This document shows positions 1 to 7,872 of a stretch of 19,744 nt of DNA, piece after piece. Made by a program: the position numbers and the translations under genes. How positions within the stretch are numbered: position 1 is the first letter of the stretch; each line of letters starts with the position of its first letter. A model generated the notes under the pieces. It saw only the letters and a list, made by a program, of their open reading frames with translations, made no database searches and was not told where the DNA came from. This DNA comes from Alphaproteobacteria bacterium MarineAlpha3_Bin4 (GTDB lineage Bacteria; Pseudomonadota; Alphaproteobacteria; Rhodospirillales; Casp-alpha2). Location of the stretch: contig PTLJ01000005.1 in assembly GCA_002938045.1 (NCBI GenBank), positions 1 to 19,744 of the forward strand. The letters run 5' to 3'.

Positions 1-126
1 TATGTCAGGGATGCAGCGACCGAGAAAAGAATATTCACCTTCGGAGTCGGTATTAGAGGCAATACCGATACAAGCTGGTCTCGGGGAGTTTCCTATATTA
101 TCAGGAATCATTTGTTGCCGCGTTAA
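1..126 (+). CDS. C-terminal end of an unknown protein (partial)
   Basis: The first frame is open from the first base to a TAA at 124-126 and gives 41 residues containing FTFGVGIRGNTD and ending HLLPR. It stops 10 bases before the end of the convergent small gene, which is the layout expected for two real genes facing each other. A second frame is also open over most of this stretch, so the choice of frame rests on composition and position only. No family is recognised, and the start lies outside the window. Confidence 0.35.
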   Translation, partial: YVRDAATEKRIFTFGVGIRGNTDTSWSRGVSYIIRNHLLPR

Positions 127-136
127 TCCACGCCGA

Positions 137-343
137 TTAGTTCTCAATCTTATGTTGTAATTTCCTAGCTAGGCCCTGTGCTTTTGACTTGGCTTTTTTA
201 AGTTCAGGTTTTGCTTGTTCCCATCCCTGTTTTGCTCTGGGGATGACTTCTGTTTTAACAACTCTGGCTATCTTTGCCTGTATCTCTGGGTCACTGGCCA
301 ATCGTTGAAAGGCCATTCGAGCGAAGGTTCTAAAAATCGCCAC
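137..343 (-). CDS. Small lysine-rich helical protein, unknown function
   Basis: This encodes 68 residues. There is no signal peptide or membrane segment. The chain is rich in Lys, Ala, Gln and Arg and should be almost wholly alpha-helical, with a basic second half (KQGWEQAKPELKKAKSKAQG at residues 38-57). The start is a GTG at 343 with a weak GGAA about eight bases upstream. An internal ATG at 316 (residue 10) has no visible ribosome binding site. It is divergent from nothing and lies downstream of the aldo/keto reductase on the same strand (52-base gap), so the two may be co-transcribed. Short basic helical proteins of this kind are common as hypothetical genes in alphaproteobacteria. No function can be assigned. 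Confidence 0.5.
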   Translation of the reverse strand: MAIFRTFARMAFQRLASDPEIQAKIARVVKTEVIPRAKQGWEQAKPELKKAKSKAQGLARKLQHKIEN

Positions 344-395
344 TATCTGGGTTCCAATTTAAGCAAGTTCATGATCTGACGTGGACCGATCGGTC

Positions 396-1277
396 CTAGC
401 CGGTGGATACTTGAAGCTGATCTTTATTTGCGGCTAAAACCTCGAGCGTTTGCACCTCTTCGACGTTTAAATGGAAATTAAAAATATCCAAATCCGCTTG
501 CATATGTTTTGTATTGCTCGTTCCCGTAAGCGGTACTATGCCAATATCAATGGCAAACCGAAATATAATTTGACTGATATCCCGACCGTGACGGCTGGCA
601 ATTTGATTCAGTTCCGGATTAGAAGCTAATCCCCTATTAGCAGTCAGCAGTGAAAATCCTTGATAGATAATCTCATTGGCCTTGCAAAAAGAACGAATAT
701 TGTAATCCCAACCTTGGGACGCATAACATCGATTTTGAACGAAGCGTGGCTGAACGCATGCCTCCTTGTAAAGACTTTTGAGTTGTTCAAGGGTTACGTT
801 GCTCACCCCCAGAATTCGTGCTCGTCCACTATTGTAAATGGCTTCCATAGCACGCCAAGCTGCCCAATCGTCTCGCCCAAGCCCATTTCGGCTCAAGGGC
901 CCATGCAAAACATAGGAATCGATAATTTCGGTTCCAAGATGCTCAAGAGAGCTAACGAATGATTGCTCGACTTGATCTGGTATGGATGAATTTGGATCAT
1001 AGGGTAGGCGATGATCCTGCCCCGGGCGGTGAGTGAATTTGGTCTGAAGAAAGAGATCTTCGCGGGCAATAAGACCACTCTCGACCTTCTCTCTGATACC
1101 TTCTCCCACAGCGGCTTCATTATAGTGTTTGTACTGGTTGGCAGTATCAATGCTCCTAAATCCTTGCTCGAGGGCAAGCGCGGTTAAACGCTTGGTTTTG
1201 TTTTTCTTCCAGGCGGTACCGTATATAAATCTTGGGAGCTTTATCCCGTCAGTCAACATCGTTCGACCTGGCACCAT
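396..1277 (-). CDS. Aldo/keto reductase
   Basis: A 293-residue protein of normal length for the aldo/keto reductase superfamily, which are cytosolic NAD(P)H-dependent reductases of aldehydes and ketones with a TIM-barrel fold. The four catalytic residues can be placed: Asp44 and Tyr49 in SIDTANQY (42-49), Lys80 in QTKFTH and His125 in YVLHGP. Later strands carry the expected GVSN (157-160), QNRCY and VPLTGTSN (248-255), the last being the phosphate-binding part of the cofactor site. The start at 1277 has GGGGA directly upstream (spacing short). An alternative ATG at 1259 (residue 7) lacks a clear site. It lies downstream of the aminotransferase on the same strand but about 300 bases away, so operon membership is doubtful. 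The substrate cannot be inferred. Confidence 0.9.
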   Translation of the reverse strand: MVPGRTMLTDGIKLPRFIYGTAWKKNKTKRLTALALEQGFRSIDTANQYKHYNEAAVGEGIREKVESGLIAREDLFLQTKFTHRPGQDHRLPYDPNSSIPDQVEQSFVSSLEHLGTEIIDSYVLHGPLSRNGLGRDDWAAWRAMEAIYNSGRARILGVSNVTLEQLKSLYKEACVQPRFVQNRCYASQGWDYNIRSFCKANEIIYQGFSLLTANRGLASNPELNQIASRHGRDISQIIFRFAIDIGIVPLTGTSNTKHMQADLDIFNFHLNVEEVQTLEVLAANKDQLQVSTG

Positions 1278-1578
1278 CTTTCCCCTTTTTTTGTTAGAGT
1301 GCTTTGGTCAGTTAATAGATATTGCGAATCAATTCTCTTTAGATCTGTTACCGCAGTAACGAAATCCCCTCAATTATCCAACCATTCAAATAGAAAATTG
1401 AGTGAAATGCACAATTACATACTCTCGATATTGCCACTTCAGGCCCTAAGGCCGATTAATGGGAGTGGGCCATTTCTCTTCTGTCAGTTACTCGATCTTC
1501 CTCTGTCTCAAATCTCCGTTTGATCCAACCACCAATACTTACGACGGCAAAGCCAACCCCATCCCATATGAATGATGA
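1278..1578. other. Intergenic stretch without a clear gene
   Basis: This is 301 bases between the aldo/keto reductase start and the aminotransferase stop, noticeably AT-richer than the flanking genes. It should hold the promoter of the minus-strand aldo/keto reductase, but no convincing -35/-10 pair was found. A GGCC-CTAA-GGCC inverted repeat lies at 1442-1453 without a T-run on either side, so it is not a classical terminator. On the minus strand the aminotransferase frame stays open for 40 more codons after its TGA (see findings). Confidence 0.5.
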
Positions 1579-2856
1579 TCAGCATAAATTTTTACCGAAA
1601 GATTTGTAGGCAGCGTCGACACCGGCTCCGGCGGGTGGAACGTATCCATTGCGACGCAATACTGCCTCCAACGAGGCTAACAAGCGAAGAACGTTAGGCT
1701 TTCGACAAACGTAACCCATGGTGCCAATGCGCCAGATTTTACCGTGTAGTGGACCGAAAGAAGTGCCGATCTCAATACCAAAATCTACCAGGAGTTCTTT
1801 GCGTACCTTCTCGCCATCCATGCCGTCGGGAATATAGACGCCGGTCACGTTTGCCGTGCGATGAACTGGATCACCGTAGAGATTAAGGTCCATCGCCTCT
1901 AGTCCGGAACGCAAGGCGCCGCCCGCAAGTTGATGGCGTTTCAAACCCTCCTCTAACCCTTCTTCCAGGATCACACGAGCGCACTCTCTTGCCGCGAATA
2001 ACATCGATGTTGCTTCCGTATGATGATTGAGCCGCTTCGGGCTCCAGTAGTCCATCAACATCGCAAGATCAAAGTAGTTCGACATAATGCGTGGGCCATC
2101 CGCATCGATGCAGTCATTGGGTCGGATGCCTCCCTCTATATGCTGGCGCCCGTTTATAATTTCGGCGACCTGTTCGTTTAGGGTTATTGGCGCGATTCCA
2201 GGTGGGCCAGACATGCATTTCTGAAGCCCGCAGGTCACAGCATCTAACTGCCACGCATCGACTTCTAAAGGATTGCCGCAGATGCTAGCTGTTGCATCCA
2301 CATATACTAAGGAACCGAGCTCCCGGCATGATGGGCCCACTTCTTCCAGGGGTTGCATCATGGTGGTGGATGTGTCGCCCTGAACCAATGCAACGACCTT
2401 TGGGCGGTGTTTCTTAACGGCATCGACTATACGCTGAGGGTCGAAGACGGTGCCCCACTCAGTCTCAATCGTCACAACCTTGCCACCGGCCCGTTCTGCA
2501 ATTTCTTTCAGCAGGAGCCCGAAGCGCCCAAAAATAGGAACCAACACACGATCGCCGGGTACAATCATTGATATTAGGCAGGCTTCGATAGCAGAACGAG
2601 CCGTCCCATCGATCAAAAAGGTCCATTCGTTCTCCGTACGAAAAATCCGACGATAGAGCGCCATGACCTGGTTCATGTACTCCGTGAATTGAGGATCAAA
2701 CTGACCCAGGAGAGGTGTCGAGAGTGCCCGGAGGACTCGTGGATAGACGTCCACCGGCCCTGGCCCCATGAGGAGACGTGGTTCTGGATCGAGTTCCTCA
2801 AATATACCTAATCCGCTCTCAACTCTTTTCATGGAATCAGATGGTTTTTGGTCCAT
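1579..2856 (-). CDS. pucG: (S)-ureidoglycine-glyoxylate aminotransferase-like class V aminotransferase
   Basis: A 425-residue cytosolic PLP enzyme of aminotransferase class V. Visible landmarks are MGPGPVDVYPRVLRALSTP (30-48), the cofactor-contacting DGTARSAIEA (83-92), the PLP-ring aspartate Asp187 in VYVDATAS, and the Schiff-base Lys213 in GLQKCMSGPPGIAPIT. C-terminal blocks DYWSPKRLNHHTEAT and GTSFGPLHGKIWRIGTMGY are typical of Bacillus PucG and Klebsiella HpxJ. Those enzymes transfer the amino group of ureidoglycine to glyoxylate, giving oxalurate (N-carbamoyl-2-oxoglycine) and glycine in allantoin breakdown. The start at 2856 has AAAGGA seven bases upstream. Its neighbours support the call: the divergent operon encodes oxamate carbamoyltransferase parts and carbamate kinase, which would consume oxalurate. 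The alternative is an alanine- or serine-glyoxylate aminotransferase; sequence blocks and context favour the ureidoglycine enzyme. Confidence 0.82.
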   Translation of the reverse strand: MDQKPSDSMKRVESGLGIFEELDPEPRLLMGPGPVDVYPRVLRALSTPLLGQFDPQFTEYMNQVMALYRRIFRTENEWTFLIDGTARSAIEACLISMIVPGDRVLVPIFGRFGLLLKEIAERAGGKVVTIETEWGTVFDPQRIVDAVKKHRPKVVALVQGDTSTTMMQPLEEVGPSCRELGSLVYVDATASICGNPLEVDAWQLDAVTCGLQKCMSGPPGIAPITLNEQVAEIINGRQHIEGGIRPNDCIDADGPRIMSNYFDLAMLMDYWSPKRLNHHTEATSMLFAARECARVILEEGLEEGLKRHQLAGGALRSGLEAMDLNLYGDPVHRTANVTGVYIPDGMDGEKVRKELLVDFGIEIGTSFGPLHGKIWRIGTMGYVCRKPNVLRLLASLEAVLRRNGYVPPAGAGVDAAYKSFGKNLC

Positions 2857-2898
2857 GATCTATCCTTTCACCATGTTTGTTAGAGAGCGAAAATTGAC

Positions 2899-3762
2899 TC
2901 AGGAGCCCACGCCGTTGACACGCCAGTCGTATTTGTAAGACGTGATCCCCGACGCCGCTGCCAACTTAGCGTCGAGAGTCGGCTCGGCGTAACGCCTTAA
3001 GTGTTTTATCACGGCTGTCTCGCCGGCTCCGAAATCTTCCTGGAACCAGGAATAAATAGAGGAAACCACAAGACCTCCCTTTCTGTCGAAGTGGGCGCCT
3101 CTTGGGCTGTTGATATAAGCCCGTGCACCAGCTTCGAGCAGCAGTTCCAGGGTGGCACCCGTGTAGGCTTGTTTGGCCAAGTTAGGGCAGCCGACGGAGG
3201 CACAGTTGACGGCGTAATGTATGCGCGGATCTTTCCAGATTGGCCGCAGAATGCGATGCTCGATATCGTCGAGGCTGACGGGCTCGTCGTTAACCTCAAG
3301 AAGGGTGCGACCCCAAGGGCCGTCGCTGAACAGGCCTGGCGAAATGTCGATGTCGCGGATGCTATCGACGGGATGGAAATCGAGCATCAATTTTACAGTC
3401 AATGCGTTGTAGAGGTTAATCCAATAAGCTGCCTGTTCGGCTCTGTTAAAAAGCTTAATCGGCAAGTTGCTCAAATATTCTAGGTACCCGTTCAACGCCT
3501 CCTTGTCGGCCACAGTGACGTGGCCATAAGCAACTCGGTTAACGTCTATCGCGTCAGTGCTTACATAGGCTTGCAAGAACCGGCTCCATGCGCTGTGGTC
3601 GATGATTTCGGTGGCGCCCGCGTCATGTGCCTGCCATTTCGGCCACAGTTCAGCCTTCGGTGCACATATGGCCTCGAAAGAGACGAAGCCGGTCAACAAC
3701 AAGACTAGCGTTCCGACGGCTATCGTTTGGCCCCGGCCGCGGCGAAGTATAGCAAGAGCCAT
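2899..3762 (-). CDS. DUF547 domain protein, secreted
   Basis: This gives 287 residues from the ATG at 3762; a longer form from TTG 3804 adds 14 residues but has no better ribosome binding site. The N-terminus is a signal-like sequence: basic LRRGRGQ (6-12), a hydrophobic stretch 13-28 and a likely cleavage region near SFEAICAPKA. The mature part shows the DUF547 landmarks: AAYWINLYNALTVK (111-124), HYAVNCASVGCPNL with two cysteines (182-195), WFQEDFG (239-245) and SYKYDWRVN near the end. DUF547 proteins are mostly exported and have no settled biochemical role; some resemble papain-like or transglutaminase-like folds. It ends 42 bases before the aminotransferase on the same strand, so it could lead a two-gene transcript divergent from the oxamate carbamoyltransferase operon. 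The functional link is unproven. Confidence 0.85.
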   Translation of the reverse strand: MALAILRRGRGQTIAVGTLVLLLTGFVSFEAICAPKAELWPKWQAHDAGATEIIDHSAWSRFLQAYVSTDAIDVNRVAYGHVTVADKEALNGYLEYLSNLPIKLFNRAEQAAYWINLYNALTVKLMLDFHPVDSIRDIDISPGLFSDGPWGRTLLEVNDEPVSLDDIEHRILRPIWKDPRIHYAVNCASVGCPNLAKQAYTGATLELLLEAGARAYINSPRGAHFDRKGGLVVSSIYSWFQEDFGAGETAVIKHLRRYAEPTLDAKLAAASGITSYKYDWRVNGVGS

Positions 3763-3895
3763 AGCCTGTCTTCCTATCGTCAGGAGGCTATACAGGAAGC
3801 GCAAGCAAACCTATAAACGCAAGCCTGCTCACACTTGCTTTACCCGACATTTCCCAAATAACCTATAAATTCATGATAATGCTACGCAAATTGCA

Positions 3896-3905
3896 CCCAA
3901 TTGGG
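3896..3905. promoter_or_regulatory. Perfect palindrome CCCAATTGGG in the divergent promoter region
   Basis: A perfect 10-base palindrome lies 31 bases upstream of the first gene of the plus-strand operon, in the 174-base region between it and the divergent DUF547/aminotransferase pair. A TTCCCAA at 3851-3857 is the inverted partner of TTGGGAA at 3901-3907. This is a plausible operator for a regulator of the allantoin/oxalurate genes, but no regulator gene is in the window and the family of the binding protein is unknown. Confidence 0.3.
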
Positions 3906-3936
3906 AACTTAATCAACGGGATGAGAGCCATGTTGC

Positions 3937-5388
3937 ATGAGTGAACCAGAATTTAAAAAATTGCTCGATGAACCGTTAAGCGTCATCAATGCTGGCCTCG
4001 AGAGATTTGCTCAAGACCTAGACCAGCAAGGAGTTAAGGTTGTTCACGTGGATTGGGCACCACCGGCGGGGGGCGATTCCGAATTTGTAAAATTACTTTC
4101 CAGGCTTGAAACGCTGTCGCATGGGCAGGAGGCCTTAACCAAGCGTATCGAAGACGCAAATCAAAAAGCCTTGAAAAGGATGCTATCCGGTGACCCGGTT
4201 CTAGTCGACGTAATACCGGCTTCCGAAGCCATCCCTGAACTAAAAGAACACATGATTTTGCACGCAGGACCGCCTATAGGCTGGAACCGAATGTGCGGCC
4301 CTATGCGCGGAGCAGTGGCGGGAATCGCCGTTTTCGAAGGATGGGCACCAGATCTGAAAACTGCGGAAGGAATGGCCACCGAGGGTGCCTTCGACTTCCA
4401 ACCCAATCATCAATTTGACGCCGTCGGCCCGATGACCGGAATGACAACCATTAGTCAGCCGCTTCTAGCGGTCGAGAATCGCCGCTTCGGGAACCGTGCG
4501 TTTTGTGCGATCAACGAAGGCCTCGGCAAAGTCATGCGCTTCGGCGGTAATGACGACGAGGTTTTAAACCGTCTGCGTTGGATCCGGGATGTCCTCGGAC
4601 CGACCATGGGTGCAGCTCTGCGCGCTGGCGACGGCATGCCGCTAAAAGGTCTTGTCGCCCGCGGCCTCTCCATGGGTGATGAAATGCACCAACGGAACAT
4701 AGCTTGCTCAGGATTGGCCTTACGCGCCATGTCACCGGCCCTGGCTGCGACGGCAACTGATACAACAATATTGTCCGACGTCCTCGCCTTCATCGCTGGC
4801 AACGATCAGTTCTTTCTCAACATTGCCATGGCCATGGGAAAGGCGGTCATGGATCCGGTGCGCGGCATAGACGCATCGAGCCTTGTCACAGCCATGAGCC
4901 GAAACGGTACGGATTTCGGCATCCAGGTCAGCGGCACCGGTGAAACCTGGTTTACGGCACCCGTTGAGATGCCCGAAGGCCTCTACTTCCCGGGCTTCAC
5001 AGAAGCCGATGCGAACCCTGATATGGGTGATTCGACAATTGTTGAAACCATCGGTCTCGGTGGATTTGCTATGGGCGCGGCACCCGCAGTCGCCGGATTT
5101 GTCGGTGCTGGAGCAGCCTCGGACGCCGCCAGCTACACGCGTAACATGGGTGAGATTACGCTCGGGGAAAACCCGGAATGGACAATTCCCGCACTTGATT
5201 ATCTCGGCGTTCCCACCGGCATCGACATCCGTTTGGTAGTCGAAACAGGTCTGGCACCAACAATAAACACCGGGATTGCGCACAAGGACCCAGGTGTCGG
5301 ACAGGTCGGCGCCGGCGTGGTGCGGGCACCCATGGCTTGTTTTAAACAGGCATTACTAGCGTTTGCCGAGAGCGTTGGTGTGTCATGA
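3937..5388 (+). CDS. allG: DUF1116 protein, AllG/YlbE-like oxamate carbamoyltransferase subunit
   Basis: A 483-residue cytosolic protein of the DUF1116 (YlbE) family at the usual length. Family landmarks are VVHVDWAPPAGG (35-46), GPPIGWNRMCGPMRGAVAG (111-129) and DAVGPMTGMTTISQP. In Escherichia coli the ylbE product, renamed AllG, is reported to act with AllF (FdrA) and AllH (YlbF) as oxamate carbamoyltransferase, which phosphorolyses oxalurate to oxamate and carbamoyl phosphate. All three are present here in one operon. The chosen ATG at 3937 is preceded by another short ATG context (GAGAGCCATGTTGC); no strong Shine-Dalgarno is visible, so the start is the least certain part. The stop overlaps the next start in ATGA, indicating translational coupling. 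Confidence 0.88.
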   Translation: MSEPEFKKLLDEPLSVINAGLERFAQDLDQQGVKVVHVDWAPPAGGDSEFVKLLSRLETLSHGQEALTKRIEDANQKALKRMLSGDPVLVDVIPASEAIPELKEHMILHAGPPIGWNRMCGPMRGAVAGIAVFEGWAPDLKTAEGMATEGAFDFQPNHQFDAVGPMTGMTTISQPLLAVENRRFGNRAFCAINEGLGKVMRFGGNDDEVLNRLRWIRDVLGPTMGAALRAGDGMPLKGLVARGLSMGDEMHQRNIACSGLALRAMSPALAATATDTTILSDVLAFIAGNDQFFLNIAMAMGKAVMDPVRGIDASSLVTAMSRNGTDFGIQVSGTGETWFTAPVEMPEGLYFPGFTEADANPDMGDSTIVETIGLGGFAMGAAPAVAGFVGAGAASDAASYTRNMGEITLGENPEWTIPALDYLGVPTGIDIRLVVETGLAPTINTGIAHKDPGVGQVGAGVVRAPMACFKQALLAFAESVGVS

Positions 5389-6884
5389 GAGCAGTCATCG
5401 TCAACGAAGTACGCCAAGGGTTCTATCTCGACTCCGTCGCGCTGATGCGAGTGTCGCGGACCATTGCCAATCTGAACGGTATTGATAAAGCGGCATTAAT
5501 GATGGGGACCCCCGCTAACCGGAAGATCATGAAAGACGCCGGATTATTAGATGATGTCGGAGCGTCCGCGGCGGGGGGTGATTTGGTAATTGGCATTCGG
5601 GCGAAAGATCTAAAGACTGCCGAACAAGCATTGCTGCAATCGCAAGCGATGCTGGATCAACCGGCGGCTGATGCTGGCAGTGTTTCTTGGCGTCCAAAAA
5701 CTCTTCGCTCCGCCTTTAAGTCCGCTCCAGATGCGAATTTTGCGCTCATTTCAGTGCCCGGCGAATTCGCCGTGGCTGAAGCACGAAAAGCCATTAGCCA
5801 AGGTCTGCACACCATGATCTTCAGTGACAACATCGATCTTGCTGAAGAAGCATCCCTGAAACAAGAAGCTCGGGAGGTTGGGCGCTTGGTAATGGGGCCA
5901 GATTGCGGGACCGCGATCATCAATGGGGTTCCTTTGGCCTTCGCAAACCGAGTGCCGCGAGGGGGGATAGGAATTATTGGCGCCTCTGGGACCGGTACCC
6001 AGGAGGTTTGTTGTTTAATCGCGCAATACGGTAGCGGAATTTCGCATGCCATCGGCGTTGGTGGCCGGGACCTGAAATCGGAAGTCGGCGGTATATCGAC
6101 TTTAATGGCCTTAGATGCAATGGAGTCTGATACGAGCACAAGTCATATCGTTCTGATTTCAAAGCCGCCACCCGCTGATGTAGCAGCAAGGGTTTTGGAT
6201 CGGATCGCCAAAATGGATAAACCAGCGACCGTCTGTTTCATTGGCGCAGATGAATTACCCATGCCCGCAAACGCAAAGCAGGTTTTCTCTCTAAAGAATG
6301 CCGCTCAAACCGCTTGCGGAATGGGTAATGAATTTATGAATGCAAAAGTACCGGAAATAATTGATACGGTTCCTGCCAGACGTAAACAGATTAGGGGGTT
6401 GTTTTCTGGCGGCACCCTGTGCGCTGAGGCCCAAATCATCTTCCGGGCCGCAGAAGAGGCCGTCATTTCAAACACACCGATTCCTGGCGTTCTATCGTTG
6501 GGCGTCGCGAAATCTGGCAATACATTGCTCGATCTCGGTGACGATAAATATACGCAGGGCAACCCGCACCCAATGATCGACCCGAGTGTGCGTGATGACG
6601 CTATTATCGAAGCTCTCAAGGATGACAGCGTCGCTGTCATCCTTGCCGATGTCGTCATCGGTTACGGCGCTCATTACGATCCTGCGGGACACCTTGCGGG
6701 TACAATAACGACGCACCAGCCGACTTATGGACCATTGGTTATCACATCGGTCACTGGCACTGACGGGGACCCACAAGTGCGTTCCGTACAGATGTCTAAG
6801 CTTGAAGCAGTCGGGATTTTGGTGGCACCGACCAACGCCGACGCTGCGTCCTGGGCGCTATCCGCGATCCGGTCAAAGGCTTGA
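5385..6884 (+). CDS. allF: FdrA family protein, AllF-like oxamate carbamoyltransferase subunit
   Basis: A 499-residue protein of the FdrA family, related in fold to acyl-CoA synthetases of the succinyl-CoA synthetase type (nucleotide/CoA-binding Rossmann-like parts). Landmarks are LMMGTPANRKIM (38-49), VMGPDCGTAIINGVPLAFAN (169-188), the glycine-rich GIGIIGASGTGTQEV (194-208), GLFSGGTLCAEAQ (338-350) and GNPHPMIDPSVRD (392-404). In Escherichia coli this protein (AllF, formerly FdrA) is one of three needed for oxamate carbamoyltransferase activity. The gene overlaps the previous one by four bases. Its stop lies just inside the ribosome binding site of the carbamate kinase gene, so the three are almost surely translated from one message. 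Length and motifs look complete, with no sign of decay. Confidence 0.88.
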   Translation: MRAVIVNEVRQGFYLDSVALMRVSRTIANLNGIDKAALMMGTPANRKIMKDAGLLDDVGASAAGGDLVIGIRAKDLKTAEQALLQSQAMLDQPAADAGSVSWRPKTLRSAFKSAPDANFALISVPGEFAVAEARKAISQGLHTMIFSDNIDLAEEASLKQEAREVGRLVMGPDCGTAIINGVPLAFANRVPRGGIGIIGASGTGTQEVCCLIAQYGSGISHAIGVGGRDLKSEVGGISTLMALDAMESDTSTSHIVLISKPPPADVAARVLDRIAKMDKPATVCFIGADELPMPANAKQVFSLKNAAQTACGMGNEFMNAKVPEIIDTVPARRKQIRGLFSGGTLCAEAQIIFRAAEEAVISNTPIPGVLSLGVAKSGNTLLDLGDDKYTQGNPHPMIDPSVRDDAIIEALKDDSVAVILADVVIGYGAHYDPAGHLAGTITTHQPTYGPLVITSVTGTDGDPQVRSVQMSKLEAVGILVAPTNADAASWALSAIRSKA

Positions 6885-6889
6885 GGAGG
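6884..6889 (+). promoter_or_regulatory. Ribosome binding site deciding the TTG start of carbamate kinase
   Basis: AGGAGG begins at the last base of the allF stop codon and is five bases before TTG 6895. No ATG or GTG in the carbamate kinase frame lies at a suitable distance, so this site fixes the unusual TTG start. Confidence 0.7.
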
Positions 6890-6894
6890 ATGGC

Positions 6895-7872
6895 TTGACG
6901 CCGTTATTCAACATCCACGACAGGATACTTGTCGCTATTGGCGGGCACGCCACGCACCCCGAAGATATTGAAGGCACTTCCCGAGAACAGAAAGCCGTTG
7001 CTAGGAGCACAGCTGAAGCACTGCTCCCGCTGGTAATGCTGGACAATGAGTTGGTCGTTACCCATGGGAACGGCCCGGTGGTAGGAAAAATCCTAATGCG
7101 TCAGGCACTTACCCGCGACACTATTGCTCCCATGCCACTCGATATATGTGTTGCCCATTCGCAAGGCGGCATTGCCTATCTGTTGGTGCAGGCGATGGAG
7201 AATGCACTTCGAGAAGCAGGCAGTTCACGGCATGTAGCTTGTCTTCTCACGCAGGTAGAAGTCGACCCGGACGATCCGGCTTTTGATAATCCCAGCAAGC
7301 CCATCGGTACCTTTTACGACCAGCAGCAAGCAGAGCGGATTGAAGCTGACCTCGGATGGCAAATGAAGGAAGATGCCGCGCACAGGTGGCGTCATGTGGT
7401 GCCATCGCCGAAACCAAAACACATCTGTGACATCTCTCTGATTCAGGTGCTGGCGGGTCGCGGTACCGTGGTTATCGCTGGCGGTGGCGGAGGAATTCCA
7501 GTTATTCGTGGGCCAAAGGGCGTTCGGCAAGGGGTTCAGGCGGTCATCGACAAGGATCTAACGTCGGCACATATGGCTAATGTGCTTGGGATTGAGCTAC
7601 TTGTAATTCTGACCGCAGTTCCAAAGGTTTCCAGTCATTTCGGCGATTCCCGCCAGAAGGACCTGGACCAAGTGACTATGCGGGAAGTTCGCCGCCTGCA
7701 TTCCGAGGGGCACTTCCCGCCTGGCAGCATGGGGCCAAAGATTGATGCAGCGCTGCGTTTTCTTGATGGCGGTGGCAAGCGGGTCATTATTACGCAACTG
7801 GAAGAGGCAATGTCGGCGCTCCGAGGCGAAACCGGAACCCATATCGTAGCCGACCATGAATTACCAGTCTGA
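6895..7872 (+). CDS. allK: Carbamate kinase
   Basis: 325 residues from a TTG start at 6895. The start is chosen because AGGAGG sits at 6884-6889, five bases upstream; the nearest ATG (6890) is in another frame and stops after one codon, and farther upstream Met codons lie inside allF. Carbamate kinase transfers phosphate from carbamoyl phosphate to ADP, making ATP, CO2 and ammonia. Motifs are HGNGPVVGK (57-65), AHSQGGI (88-94), AGGGGGIPV (195-203), AVIDKDLTSAHMA (216-228) and PPGSMGPKI (275-283). Oddly, the N-terminal phosphate-binding motif reads AIGGHATHP (14-22), where the family norm is GGNA. In this operon it would harvest energy from the carbamoyl phosphate released from oxalurate, the role of AllK in Escherichia coli. 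An arginine-deiminase (ArcC) role is less likely as no arc genes are nearby. Confidence 0.9.
   Translation: MTPLFNIHDRILVAIGGHATHPEDIEGTSREQKAVARSTAEALLPLVMLDNELVVTHGNGPVVGKILMRQALTRDTIAPMPLDICVAHSQGGIAYLLVQAMENALREAGSSRHVACLLTQVEVDPDDPAFDNPSKPIGTFYDQQQAERIEADLGWQMKEDAAHRWRHVVPSPKPKHICDISLIQVLAGRGTVVIAGGGGGIPVIRGPKGVRQGVQAVIDKDLTSAHMANVLGIELLVILTAVPKVSSHFGDSRQKDLDQVTMREVRRLHSEGHFPPGSMGPKIDAALRFLDGGGKRVIITQLEEAMSALRGETGTHIVADHELPV

Noticed and set aside
1442..1453. GGCC-CTAA-GGCC inverted repeat as a terminator for the aminotransferase
   Set aside because: The stem is only four base pairs and there is no T-run on either side.
3009..3483. Open frames on both strands inside the DUF547 gene
   Set aside because: They are shadows of the DUF547 reading frame, which alone carries the family motifs and a signal peptide.
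4732..5283. A 183-codon open frame on the minus strand inside allG
   Set aside because: It is the antisense shadow of a well-conserved gene, has no ribosome binding site and its product is cysteine-rich and low in recognisable motifs.
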